A DNA stretch of 64,000 nt from Bradyrhizobium sp. AZCC 1610 (GCF_036924515.1 NZ_JAZHRR010000001.1:6419001-6483000); one strand, 5' to 3'; shown: positions 40,855 to 49,703, counted from the stretch's first letter. The notes: generated from the sequence alone by a model not told the origin. A program made the numbers and translations.

Positions 40855-41230
40855 CACTCCGCAACTCCGCTTCGTCGCGCTCGTTGGCTAGGGTCGTGCC
40901 GCTGAGCGTCCCCACTCCCACGGGGTCTCAGTTATGGCGCGGCGGGGGCCGCCGGCCTCTACCTCCGCCGGCGGCCCCACTCCTCGTGCCTCACACAGCT
41001 CCGGCGTCGCGTCGGTAACAAGTCTGGTCTCAAATAAATCCCCGGTGCGCGGCTCACTCCGCAACTTCATCGCGCTGCGCTCTTTTGCGTATGTCGTGTC
41101 AAGGTTGGCCGCCTGAAATCCCCGTGGGCGTCCCTATCTTACGTGACGGGGGGCCGCTGGCCTCAATCCGCTTTTCGTCCGGCGGCCCTACCCCTGGCGC
41201 GCTAAGGCCCCGGCGTGTAGTCGGTTACGG
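40855..41230. repeat. Two degenerate ~205-bp tandem units with GC-rich hairpins
   Basis: Unit 1 (about 40855-41025) and unit 2 (about 41060-41230) share the order CTCCGCAACTxC, a GTCGTG block, CCCxCGGGGGTC/CCCGTGGGCGTC-type block, GGGGGCCGCxGGCCTC, CGGCGGCCCxAC, CCGGCGT and GTCGGTxAC. Unit 1 holds a perfect hairpin GGGGCCGCCGGC/GCCGGCGGCCCC (40945-40978). No ORF with family similarity is present. The 40490-40854 and 41231-41312 flanks hold no gene either. Confidence 0.55.
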
Positions 41231-41312
41231 TGCCGGTCTTGGTGAAGGCGCCGCCGCTGCTTCCTCGGAATTTCGAGGCCCTCTGATCCGCGTAATGTGC
41301 TGTCGAGATCCA

Positions 41313-42887
41313 CTAATGGAATGGTCCGGCCGTGCTCCGGCCCTGCCAGTACGAGAAACTAGCAAGGGGCGCTCAAGACGAGGAGCACGTCATGTCTCAG
41401 AAACTCAACGCAGCGATCGCCGTGATCGGCATCGATATCGGCAAGAACTCGTTCCACCTCGTGGGTCATGATGACCGCGGCGCCATCGTGCTGCGGCAGA
41501 AGCGGTTACGCGGCCAGGTGGAAACGCGGCTCGCCAACCTGCCGCCGTGCCTGATCGGTATGGAAGCCTGCGTCGGCGCACATCATCTCAGTCGCAGGCT
41601 CCAAATGCTTGGCCACGACGCCCGCCTGATGCCGGCGAAATACGTGCGCCCCTATTCGAAGGGACAGAAGAATGACTTCCGAGATGCAGAAGCCATCGCC
41701 GAGGCGGTGCAACGCCCGACCATGAAATTCGTCGCGACCAAGACCGCCGATCAGCTCGACCTTCAGGCGCTGCACCGCGTCCGAGAGCGGTTGGTCGGTC
41801 AGCGGACTGGCGTCATCAATCAGATCCGTGCGTTCCTGCTGGAGCGGGGCATCGCCGTGCGGCAAGGCCTGCATTCCCTGCGATCCGAGTTGCGGGGTAT
41901 CCTCGCGACGCGCACCGATGTGCTCTCGCCTCGCATGTTGCGCATCGTCGAGGATCTGGCGGGCGACTGGCGTCGGCTCGATGCGCGGATCGAGGGGCTA
42001 TCTAGCGAGATCGAAACGCTGGCCCGTCAAGATCAGGCCTGCAAGCGACTGATGACGGTGCCCGGCATTGGCCCGCTTATCTCGAGCGCAATGGTGGCCG
42101 CGATCGGCACCGGAGAGGTGTTCTCGAAAGGCCGCGACTTCGGCGCCTGGCTTGGACTGGTGCCGAAGCAGATCTCCACCGGCGACCGCACGATCCTCGG
42201 CAAGATATCAAGGCGCGGCAATCGCTACCTGCGCGCGCTGTTCGTGCAAGCCGCGTGGGTCGTGCTGGTGAGGGTCAAGTGTTTGGAGCGCTATGGCCTC
42301 AAATCTTGGATCGAAGCCGCCAAGAAACGATTGCACCACAACGTGCTGGCGATTGCGCTCGCCAACAAGCTCGCCCGGATCGCGTGGGCGGTTCTCAACA
42401 AGGGACGCGCCTTCGAATGCGTCAAGACGGAGGAGACGGCGTGCCGACCTGCCTGATCGTCGCGCCGTGCTCGGGGCCGTCAAGGCGCAGCCTGGCCGTG
42501 GCAGAGCAAGACGTCAGGACAGCACGACGGCCGGCCTTGACGGCCCTTGCGCGCGGCGCGTCTGCGCGCGCAGGCCGGGACGAAGGAACGACCGCCAGGC
42601 ACGAACAAAGGAACAGCGCGAAGTGAGGAGCTATCGATGACGTAACCAACATCCGAGGTCTGCGAGAGGATGAGACGACGATGGAGGATCGGTCTTCCCG
42701 GCGCATTCGAACACTGGTGACCCAAATGGCCCATTCGAGGCCTGTCCGCTAATCAGCTCGCATGCGCGCTGATATCCATGATGGCCCGGAGCACCACATG
42801 CTCCAATCAGAGGCCGGATACATTGATGCAAGACCGCATCTGCCAGGTTGACGAAACCTCTTGCAACGCGCGGCCGGACCATACATT
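41313..42887 (+). mobile_element. IS110/IS1111-type insertion sequence, copy B
   Basis: Nearly identical to copy A (7475-9060) and in the same orientation, with subterminal inverted repeats of ATGGTCCGGCCG type. The right end is directly followed by GGGTCAAATTCGG, the start of an intergenic repeat, as in copy A. It lacks the 10-bp insertion of copy A. Confidence 0.9.
41392..42456 (+). CDS. IS110 family transposase (copy B)
   Basis: 354 residues from ATG 41392. Identical to copy A except for KRLRGQ in place of KWSRGQ near position 44. DEDD and transposase_20 motifs are as in copy A. Intact. Confidence 0.95.
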   Translation: MSQKLNAAIAVIGIDIGKNSFHLVGHDDRGAIVLRQKRLRGQVETRLANLPPCLIGMEACVGAHHLSRRLQMLGHDARLMPAKYVRPYSKGQKNDFRDAEAIAEAVQRPTMKFVATKTADQLDLQALHRVRERLVGQRTGVINQIRAFLLERGIAVRQGLHSLRSELRGILATRTDVLSPRMLRIVEDLAGDWRRLDARIEGLSSEIETLARQDQACKRLMTVPGIGPLISSAMVAAIGTGEVFSKGRDFGAWLGLVPKQISTGDRTILGKISRRGNRYLRALFVQAAWVVLVRVKCLERYGLKSWIEAAKKRLHHNVLAIALANKLARIAWAVLNKGRAFECVKTEETACRPA

Positions 42888-42996
42888 GGGTCAAATTCGG
42901 AAGTCCGGGCGTTCAACTCGGCAGTCCGCTTGACCTTCAAAAACAGACATCATGAGCCGGGCCTATGAGGTCCGAAAAGTGCCCAGGAGGCGACAT
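42888..42996 (+). repeat. Intergenic repeat copy 13
   Basis: GGGTCAAATTCGGAAGTCCG, CAGTCCGCTTGACCTTCAA, AACAGACATCATGAGCCGG and GTCCGAAAAGTGCCCAGG. An uninterrupted example of the type that is split in copies 3 and 8. Confidence 0.85.
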
Positions 42997-43065
42997 TTCG
43001 GTCCGGTGGCAGACGAACGCCGCCTCGATACCAGATGAACTGCGCGATCGAAAGGTCGGAAAAGA

Positions 43066-44040
43066 TCACTTCGAAGCGAAGACCTCCTTCAGGAAGTCAC
43101 GAACAAAAGCTCTCGCTTGAGCGCTGGCGACCTCATTAAATGCGACCGTCGGTCCTTTTTCGACACAGGCGTCACCATAGCTGAATGGCTGCTTCGTCTC
43201 CTGGTTCAGAATCACACCATTGTCAGCTTCCGCCATCAGACAACGACGGACCGTGGCCGCTGCTGCTAGCTTTCTTGGCTCCCTGAAGGCCGGCGCATCA
43301 AACACGTGATGTGCATCAGGATACTCAACTAATCGAATGTCCTTTCCGGCCTTTGAGAGGCGCTCAACATAGGCTCGGCAAGGAGCGATCGGAGCGTAAT
43401 CGTCTGCAGTGCCGTGCAGAAGCCGTATCGGCCTTGCAACAACATCGTCGTCGTCTCGGAACGTTGTGTTACACGTGGGATACATAGCAATGTGCGCTGC
43501 GAAGTTGAGCTCTCCCGGCGGACCATGCATCTTGCGGAAGCGCACAACGCTCGAATAGAGGGCAGATTGACCGCCCCGCGAGAACCCCATCACAGCAACG
43601 CGAACGGGATCGATTTGCCTGTGCTTGGAGACGAGCTCCAGCGCGCGATACGCATCGACGATCATACTTAGCCGACCCAGCCGAGTCTGGTCGGTCACTG
43701 TCTCGATGATTCCGCGGCCAGAAAAGCTATCAACGGCAAATGTCGCAATGCCGATCTCGTTGAGTTCTCTCGTCCACTCATCGATCATGCTACCGGAACC
43801 GCCGACGCCGCCGGAGCCCTGAAGCAAGATGGCGGCCGGCAGCTTTTCGGGGCCCAACTTCGGAAGTCGCAGTACTCCTGCCAGGGTGACCGGGACCCCA
43901 TCCTTCTTGCCGTTCAAGAAATCAGCATCTGACAGCGTGATTGACTGCAAGGCGTGAAACTCTTGGCGGGCCAGTTGCGCCTGCGCCTGAGCCCCAATGA
44001 AGAGGACAATTGGCAACGCGATCAGCAGTGGACTCTTCAT
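43066..44040 (-). CDS. Secreted dienelactone hydrolase-like alpha/beta hydrolase
   Basis: 324 residues from ATG 44040, preceded by GGGAGG. The signal peptide (MKSPLLIALPIVLFIGAQAQ) is cleaved near AQA-Q. The fold follows: LPAAILLQGSGGVGGSGSMI (oxyanion loop), nucleophile elbow GFSRGGQSAL (Ser), acid in HGTADDYAPI (Asp) and base in DAHHVFDAP (His). The type is the dienelactone-hydrolase family, often periplasmic esterases. The C-terminus has extra cysteines (RRCLMAEADN, GDACVEKG) that could pair in the periplasm. The substrate is unknown; the gene is alone. The open frame to 44166 is rejected because the signal peptide marks the true start. Confidence 0.85.
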   Translation of the reverse strand: MKSPLLIALPIVLFIGAQAQAQLARQEFHALQSITLSDADFLNGKKDGVPVTLAGVLRLPKLGPEKLPAAILLQGSGGVGGSGSMIDEWTRELNEIGIATFAVDSFSGRGIIETVTDQTRLGRLSMIVDAYRALELVSKHRQIDPVRVAVMGFSRGGQSALYSSVVRFRKMHGPPGELNFAAHIAMYPTCNTTFRDDDDVVARPIRLLHGTADDYAPIAPCRAYVERLSKAGKDIRLVEYPDAHHVFDAPAFREPRKLAAAATVRRCLMAEADNGVILNQETKQPFSYGDACVEKGPTVAFNEVASAQARAFVRDFLKEVFASK

Positions 44041-44436
44041 AGCTTTCCTCCCAAATCTTGAGGCTAGGCGACCCCCAATAGCGGCAACGCTGTGAGGTTC
44101 GCGACACCCCGAGCTAGTGGCGGCCTTCGACGCGCGCGTAGGCACGCGCGAAATCCACGTTCGCACCGGTCAAAAGGACGTCGTGTGCTATCGAGTGAAA
44201 AGCCTGCCGACGGCATTCACGCTGCCCGGCTTCTTCGAGGTCTCGGCAATCTCGTCTTGAGCAGCTCATCATAGAATAGCCCATTTCCGATACGGGCACC
44301 AGCAAGGGCAAACGCAAAGGCGCCGGAATACGATATCGCCTCAAACCTCGAAATTCCGAATTAAGCGCGGTACGGTCATGCTCGACTTCGATCGAGCATG
44401 GAATTCCGATCGACGCCTTGATCCAAGCGGCCGGTT

Positions 44437-44551
44437 AAGTGCGGCTTTGGGTCAATCGCGTCATTTTGGCTGTCGGCCGACTACTTCCGGTCTTCCGCTG
44501 GAAACGGACATCGTCAGTGCAGGTCGGCATGTCTCAAACGTGCCAGGAAGA
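44437..44551 (+). repeat. Intergenic repeat copy 14
   Basis: GCGGCTTTGGGTCAATCGCG, TCATTTTGGCTGTCGGCCG, ACTACTTCCGGTCTTCCGC, AACGGACATCGTCAGTGC and CATGTCTCAAACGTGCC. The flanking 44041-44436 and 44552-44727 have no supported gene. Confidence 0.9.
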
Positions 44552-44727
44552 GACTCGTGCACTGCAACAAACTGCATCGCTATTCGATCACGTCGGCGCG
44601 GCCGAGCAGCGACAGCGGCAGGCGCGGCAGGTCCACCGCTCCCTTGCCATTATGCCGCGGGCCGCGATGGAACCGGCGCGGCGATCATACGGTGATTTGG
44701 CAGGGAAGACCTCCAATGGAGGGTGTC

Positions 44728-45099
44728 ATGCAGAATTGGCTAGAGAATTGGACGAACGCAAAATTTTGTGACGTCGCGAACCTGATCCTCGGCGCGATTC
44801 TGTTCGTTTCGCCCTCGATATTCGGTTTCGATGCCGGGACGGTCTCTCAAAACGCCTATATCACCGGTATCGCCATCGCGATCCTTGCGATCGCGGCGCT
44901 GGCGGCATTCGCGGTGTGGGAGGAATGGCTGAACCTCATCGTCGGCTTGTGGGCGTTGGTATCGCCCTGGGTATTGGGCTTCCAGGGAACCACCGCGATG
45001 ACGGTGCATGTGATCATCGGCGCGGCGGTCGCGATCCTGGCAGCGATCGAGCTCTGGATGATGTCCCAGATCCCGCCGCGGCTGACCACCGGCAGCTGA
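44728..45099 (+). CDS. SPW repeat membrane protein
   Basis: 123 residues from ATG 44728, with GGAGGG 6 nt upstream. Four hydrophobic helices contain two SPW-type motifs: ILFVSPSIFGF and WALVSPWVLGF, the hallmark of the SPW repeat family. N-terminal MQNWLENWTNAKFCDVANLI and a short C-terminal tail lie inside. Members are small inner-membrane proteins of unknown role, frequent in Bradyrhizobium. It starts a cluster of small genes on the plus strand. Confidence 0.88.
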   Translation: MQNWLENWTNAKFCDVANLILGAILFVSPSIFGFDAGTVSQNAYITGIAIAILAIAALAAFAVWEEWLNLIVGLWALVSPWVLGFQGTTAMTVHVIIGAAVAILAAIELWMMSQIPPRLTTGS

Positions 45100-45207
45100 G
45101 AGGCTGAGGTCGTTTGAGGTCGTCCCTGCCCGGCGCGGCAAAAGCGCGGCGCGAAAAATTGGGCGGGCGGGGATGCGTGCGGGTGTCGACCGCCGAGGAG
45201 AGATGCG

Positions 45208-45408
45208 ATGAAGCGCGGCAAAGTCCTGCAATTTGCGCAGTGGTGCCACGCGCTCGAAGTGCTCGGCAAGAAACTGAAGTCGACGAGTAAGACGCGCAAA
45301 ATGCTGCTCGCCTCCGGGCGCGTAAAGCACGTGGGCCGCGGCCGATACCGGCTGATCGATGGGGTCGAAAATCGCGCCCAAAAAAAATCGGCGAAGCCGG
45401 GCGTCTAA
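45208..45408 (+). CDS. Small basic conserved protein (66 aa)
   Basis: MKRGKVLQFAQWCHALEVLG, KKLKSTSKTRKMLLASGRV and KHVGRGRYRLIDGVENRAQ. GAGGAGAG precedes ATG 45208. It is strongly basic; the segment around STSKTRKMLLASGRV looks like a short helix-turn-helix, and the RYRLI end like a beta strand. It is similar to small Bradyrhizobium proteins of unknown function. A nucleic acid-binding role is possible from charge only. Confidence 0.6.
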   Translation: MKRGKVLQFAQWCHALEVLGKKLKSTSKTRKMLLASGRVKHVGRGRYRLIDGVENRAQKKSAKPGV

Positions 45409-45471
45409 TCTGGTGTGAACTGTTCTAGCGGCAGACGATTGAATAACGTCCCCACCGCGCAGGAGGCTGCC

Positions 45472-45621
45472 ATGCACCTTCACACATACCGGGACGAAAA
45501 CCGCTCAAGGCACCTCGATCTCATCGGTCAGCACTGGTCAGTTGACCTAGTCACCGTCACGGCCGCCAGCATCTTGGTGTTGGGCTTCGCCTGTGCCGTC
45601 GTAGCCCTGTGGGTCCGCTAG
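45472..45621 (+). CDS. Small single-pass membrane protein (49 aa)
   Basis: ATG 45472 follows AGGAGG with 5-nt spacing. A polar N-terminus (MHLHTYRDENRSRHLDLIGQ) is followed by one helix (VTAASILVLGFACAVVAL) and WVR. No family assigned. The strong ribosome site supports translation. Confidence 0.55.
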   Translation: MHLHTYRDENRSRHLDLIGQHWSVDLVTVTAASILVLGFACAVVALWVR

Positions 45622-45791
45622 GCGGGATGTATTGGGCCGCCCCCATTATCAGCGCCCCCCCGCCGGCAGCGCGGCTTCGGCTCAATCGCCCAGCGCGTCA
45701 GCCTTCACTGGCGGCGCGCGCAAGGGGGTGGCGGAGCGGGCGAGGGGCGGCCGAAAAAATTTGAAGGCCGGTGGGTGCGTGTTGTTGCCAG

Positions 45792-46358
45792 TTAGGGAGT
45801 TAGCCCTGATTGGATTCCGGCAGCTGCGATCTCGAGCTCCTTAGCTTCGGCATTCATCCAAGCTCGCAACCGACCAACGTCCTGGTTTGCGCCGTAGCGT
45901 TCGAATCTAACGGCCCACCACAATCCCTTTCCGTGACCGATCGCGAATAGTTCATTGTAGAGCTTCGGATTTTTAGTTGCCCATGCAGGATCTATCTCGC
46001 GTAGGTCCTCCGCAAAATTCGCAATTTCGCGATCGATGCGTCTGAGCTCCTGATCGACTAACATTTGATCGTGGGGCGAAAATTCACTCATCGTTGCGGG
46101 CTTGCCCTGCAAGTAATCCGCAAAAATGCGTTTCATTGCAGCGATACGAATCATCCGCGCGCCTATTAGAGCAGCACTGACTTTGCGCTTTTCCCTCGTC
46201 TCTAGATCGCCCCTTTTGATCATGAAAATTACGAGATCTTTTATCGCTGTGGCTATTTCACCCAAGCTCAATTCTGCGGCCCGCAGAACGGTTGGTATCG
46301 GAGATAGGAGAGATAGGACCAAGAAAATCAATGTCCGCCGACTAAGAGTTGTAATCAT
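45792..46358 (-). CDS. Secreted helical protein of unknown function
   Basis: 188 residues from ATG 46358 (MITTLSRRTLIFLVLSLLSP), with an exported N-terminus cleaved near LRA-A. The mature protein is highly helical and charged (LVIFMIKRGDLETREKRKVS, LRRIDREIANFAEDLREIDP) and ends KELEIAAAGIQSGLTP. GGAGC lies upstream of ATG. Frames open further upstream to 46562 lack a signal sequence and are rejected. No domain is recognised. The 46377-46621 interval has no supported gene. Confidence 0.65.
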   Translation of the reverse strand: MITTLSRRTLIFLVLSLLSPIPTVLRAAELSLGEIATAIKDLVIFMIKRGDLETREKRKVSAALIGARMIRIAAMKRIFADYLQGKPATMSEFSPHDQMLVDQELRRIDREIANFAEDLREIDPAWATKNPKLYNELFAIGHGKGLWWAVRFERYGANQDVGRLRAWMNAEAKELEIAAAGIQSGLTP

Positions 46359-46621
46359 AGCGTGCTCCGATTTTAGCGAGAGTATTTGCGTTGCCGCGCG
46401 TGTTTGCAAGTAACCCCGTAGCATCATCCAAAACAGTCGGCGTTCCTCGGTCTTGGAGATGATCTTGGTGAGCGGCTGGTGCGTCCGATCGAGGTCGTGG
46501 GGGCCGAGCGTTTGAGCGCGCGCCTCTTGTCCAACATCCTCGGACACAATCGCCGGTGGCACCTGACAAGCTACTTTTGCGAACTATTGCCTGCAGAGCG
46601 GCTCGCGTTGTGCAAGCGGTC

Positions 46622-46735
46622 GGATGTCCGGGGTGGGTCAAACGCGTCATTTTGGTCGTTGGCCGACTACTTCAGTTCTTCCCCTGGAAACGGACATCGT
46701 CAGGGTCGGTCGCCATGTCTCAAAGGTGCCATCAG
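46622..46735 (+). repeat. Intergenic repeat copy 15
   Basis: GTCCGGGGTGGGTCAAACGC, GTCATTTTGGTCGTTGGCCG, AAACGGACATCGTCAGGG and CATGTCTCAAAGGTGCCATC. Nothing coding is supported in 46736-46972. Confidence 0.85.
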
Positions 46736-46972
46736 CAGCCGACGGCGCGGTAAGTACTTCTTCCGCCGTGCAACACGGGTCAACGATGCGCTGATTGTTC
46801 CGGTAGTCCGGCTTTGCGCAGAGCAGGATTTCGGGCTGCTTATGCGGGAGACGGTACTCGATGCTATGAAGGCGTAGGCCCGGATCGAGTACGGCTTTGT
46901 CAGGCAGTGTCCAGGCCAGCGGGCACGCGCTGCCAGGACCAGCGTTTCAGCACGATTAGCCCGGCGCAATTG

Positions 46973-48364
46973 TCACCCGCTTTGCCATACAGTGGTTGTC
47001 TGGTGCAACTCTTGAAAGACAAGGGTGAAGACGGCTCCGCCACCCGGATTGTCGCCGACTTCGATGCTCCCGTGGTGGGCCTTCATGATTTCACACACGA
47101 TGGCGAGCCCGAGCCCCGAGCCCTGCCCCTGGCTGCCCTTGCCGCGCCAGAATCGATCGAAAATGCGGTTTCGCTCATCGACGGCGATTCCGGGACCCCG
47201 GTCGGCGACTTTGACGGCGCCATTCGGATCGACCTCGACGACGATTTCGCTGGCGGGCGGCGCGTAAGTGATAGCGTTCTCTATGAGGTTACGAATCGCG
47301 TCCTCGATCGCATATCGATTACCCTTGACGAGAACCTGTCGCTCCGTGCCCTGCGCGGCGAGCACGCGCCTGTTCGCCAACGCGACGGGCGCCATGTACG
47401 CAACCACGTCCTTGGCAATGCCGCAGAGATCGACCGGGGTCGAGACATCGAGCGCGATCGCATCCAAGCGGGCCACTCTGAGGAGCTGCTCTACCAAGCG
47501 GTTCATGCGTGCGACATCCGACTTGAGCATGGTGACGTCGTGGCTGCCGGCGAGCTGTTCGATGGCGGTCGTGAGGATCGCGAGAGGGGTGCGCAGTTCG
47601 TGCGCCGCGTTGGCCGTGAACTGGCGCTGCATCGCAAATCCCTTTTCTAGGCGGTCCAGTGCCTGATTTACCGCCGCGACGAGAGGTCGAACTTCGCTTG
47701 GAACGTTCTCCTCTGGCAATCGTATGGATATGCTTCCCGGCTCTATGGTCGCCGCCTTGGCCGATGCTTGCCGCAGCGGTCGCAGCCCCCGCCGAATCGC
47801 CACCACGCCGATGGCGAGCGTCGCGGCCACGACGAGCGGGACCAGCCAAGCGACGTTGAACATGAACTCCCGGAGCAGCGACTGAACCAGGACGTCGTCA
47901 TCGGCCGCGCGCGCGATGGTGATCCACAGGGGCCCGACACGGCTTTCGATGCCTGCGGTCAGGCCGAAATAGTCCCGCTCGCTGGCGCCGAAGTGCCGCA
48001 AGCGGAAATAGGCCGGCTGATCGCCGGGTACGGGCAAGCGGGATACAAGATCGGCGACCTCGGCGTTCGATGCGGCGACAACTTTGCCTTCGGGGTGCCG
48101 AGCGGCATAAAGAAAGCTCCCCGACCGATAGAGCGATGCTAGCCAGTCCGGAAGCTCGACCTTGTATTCTCCGGCTGTGTCGACGGTGACGAGGTTCGCC
48201 AAGTGGCGTGCCCGGCGGTTTAAATCCTCCGTGCTCAGCGCGTCGGCGGTCGAGTAGGCCTGATACACGAGCCCGGCGACCGCGATGGCAGTCGCTGCGA
48301 CGTACAGCGCGGCGAGGCTCAGCGCGAGCTGGAGTTGAAGCGATTGAACGCGGAACAGCCTCAT
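46973..48364 (-). CDS. Sensor histidine kinase of TctE/QseC type
   Basis: 463 residues from ATG 48364. Two membrane helices (about 11-35 and 170-190) enclose a periplasmic sensor of about 135 residues. HAMP-like linker, HisKA with His255 in ANAAHELRTPLAILTTAIEQ, then N-box NLIENAITYAPP, G1 DRGPGIAVDERNRIF and G2 GQGSGLGLAIVCEI. The start overlaps the regulator stop by 4 nt (ATGA), so the pair is coupled. The ligand is unknown; homologues sense tricarboxylates, metals or signals. Divergent genes for a cupin and a di-heme peroxidase are likely targets. Confidence 0.93.
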   Translation of the reverse strand: MRLFRVQSLQLQLALSLAALYVAATAIAVAGLVYQAYSTADALSTEDLNRRARHLANLVTVDTAGEYKVELPDWLASLYRSGSFLYAARHPEGKVVAASNAEVADLVSRLPVPGDQPAYFRLRHFGASERDYFGLTAGIESRVGPLWITIARAADDDVLVQSLLREFMFNVAWLVPLVVAATLAIGVVAIRRGLRPLRQASAKAATIEPGSISIRLPEENVPSEVRPLVAAVNQALDRLEKGFAMQRQFTANAAHELRTPLAILTTAIEQLAGSHDVTMLKSDVARMNRLVEQLLRVARLDAIALDVSTPVDLCGIAKDVVAYMAPVALANRRVLAAQGTERQVLVKGNRYAIEDAIRNLIENAITYAPPASEIVVEVDPNGAVKVADRGPGIAVDERNRIFDRFWRGKGSQGQGSGLGLAIVCEIMKAHHGSIEVGDNPGGGAVFTLVFQELHQTTTVWQSG

Positions 48365-49038
48365 GACCTAGTTTCTTCGAGCAGATAGCCGACACCGCGA
48401 ACGGTATGGATTTCGACGGTCGCCCCCGCCCGCTGCAGCTTGCGGCGTAGGTGATGGACGTGCACAGGAACGGCATTCGATTCGAGCTCGTAATCGATTC
48501 CGTAGAGCTTTTCCTCGAGAATCGTCTTGGGCACGACCCGCCCGACTCGGCGCATCATGAGCTCGAGCGTCGCACTCTCGCGTCGGGGCAGAACGATGCG
48601 CACCAGACCGACGGTGACATCGCGTCCGATCGTGTCCAAGGCGACGTTGCCTGCCTGCAGGATGGTACCGAGAGCGCCTCCGGGGCGACGCAGGAGCGCT
48701 TTGAGGCGTGCGATCAGCTCGGTCGTGGCGAAGGGCTTCACGAGATAATCGTCCGCTCCGCTGTCGAGCCCGCGGACCCGGTCCTCCACGGCGTCCCGGG
48801 CGGTGAGGATGAGGACCGGAATTTGATTTCCGCTCGCTCTCGTCGCGAGAAGCAGTGCGAGCCCGTCGCCGTCAGGCAGGCCGAGATCGAGGATCGCCGC
48901 GTCATACGGCGCGGCGGCGAGCGCCGCACGGCCATCGACACCGGTACTGACAGCGTCGACAACAAAGTTCGCGTGCGCCAAAGCTGCCGTGAGCAGCTGC
49001 ACGATGCGGGCTTCATCCTCGATCAGCAACAGCCGCAA
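48361..49038 (-). CDS. OmpR-type response regulator (TctD/QseB-like)
   Basis: 225 residues from TTG 49038. Receiver: acidic Glu/Asp in LLIEDEARIV, phosphoacceptor Asp51 in AILDLGLPDGDG, Thr in LILTARDAVEDRV and Lys in DDYLVKPFATTEL. Winged-helix DNA-binding domain about 125-220 (LPRRESATLELMMRRVGRVV, then ESNAVPVHVHHLRRKLQRAG). The TTG start has AGGTGA upstream. A direct repeat of TTTAA at 11-bp spacing lies 62 bp upstream, suited to this regulator class. Confidence 0.93.
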   Translation of the reverse strand: MRLLLIEDEARIVQLLTAALAHANFVVDAVSTGVDGRAALAAAPYDAAILDLGLPDGDGLALLLATRASGNQIPVLILTARDAVEDRVRGLDSGADDYLVKPFATTELIARLKALLRRPGGALGTILQAGNVALDTIGRDVTVGLVRIVLPRRESATLELMMRRVGRVVPKTILEEKLYGIDYELESNAVPVHVHHLRRKLQRAGATVEIHTVRGVGYLLEETRS

Positions 49039-49099
49039 GTGTCACCTGCGCGTAGACAGGATTGCAGTCGCCGGAGCTGGGCCAGCCGAACATGCGACT

Positions 49100-49115
49100 T
49101 TTAACGCAGATTTAA
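49100..49115. promoter_or_regulatory. Candidate OmpR-class operator, direct TTTAA repeats
   Basis: TTTAACGCAGATTTAAG: TTTAA at 49100-49104 and 49111-49115, one helical turn apart, in the 203-bp gap between the regulator and the cupin gene. PmrA/QseB-type regulators bind such half-sites. It could control both directions. Confidence 0.5.
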
Positions 49116-49241
49116 GGCGGGCTCGATCACCCGTTCGTGTGCGTGGGCAGCCGCACCGGGTTCTGGCGATAAAACTGCCTTAAACGGACAGCCATAAGGT
49201 CCGGTGGTACGCGTGAACAGACTGCGCTCGAGGAGATCGCC

Positions 49242-49679
49242 ATGCAGCAGGTCCGCCGCCGCTTCCTGCAGATCGCCGGTGCCGCTCTTACCGCCTCCGC
49301 CGTGGCGCCTGCGGCATGGCCGCAGACGCCGACAGGAGGACCGAAGGCCAACCAGATCTTGCGCAGTGATCTGGAAGGCCAGGGCCAGAAGGTTCAGGAG
49401 ACCGTGGTCACGGTCGTTGAATTTCCGCCGGGCGCGGCTGCGCCTTGGCATGCACATCCGGGCGCACAAGAACTCCTGTTCGGAATCGAAGGCACATTGA
49501 CGGTCGAGGTTAACGGACAGGAACTCAAGACCATCAACATCGGCGACACTGGCGTGATCCCCGGCGACGTCTTTCATACGGCGCGAAACGAGAGCACGAA
49601 CGCTACGGCAAAGGTCTTAGTGGTTCACAGTCGAAGCAACAAGGACAAGCCGCTCATCATCCTCGGAAAGAAGTCGTAG
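49242..49679 (+). CDS. Tat-exported cupin domain protein
   Basis: 145 residues. The N-terminus QQVRRRFLQIAGAALTASAV has a twin-arginine signal (RRRFLQ), followed by a single cupin barrel: FPPGAAAPWHAHPGAQELLF, carrying the HxH...E metal motif of cupin 1, and motif 2 around IPGDVFHTARNESTNAT (His). The metal-bound barrel would lie in the periplasm. It is upstream of a cytochrome c peroxidase gene with a 24-bp gap, so the two form an operon divergent from the two-component pair. Substrate unknown. Confidence 0.88.
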   Translation: MQQVRRRFLQIAGAALTASAVAPAAWPQTPTGGPKANQILRSDLEGQGQKVQETVVTVVEFPPGAAAPWHAHPGAQELLFGIEGTLTVEVNGQELKTINIGDTGVIPGDVFHTARNESTNATAKVLVVHSRSNKDKPLIILGKKS

Positions 49680-49703
49680 GAGCGGCGCAAACAGGAGGTC
49701 GGC

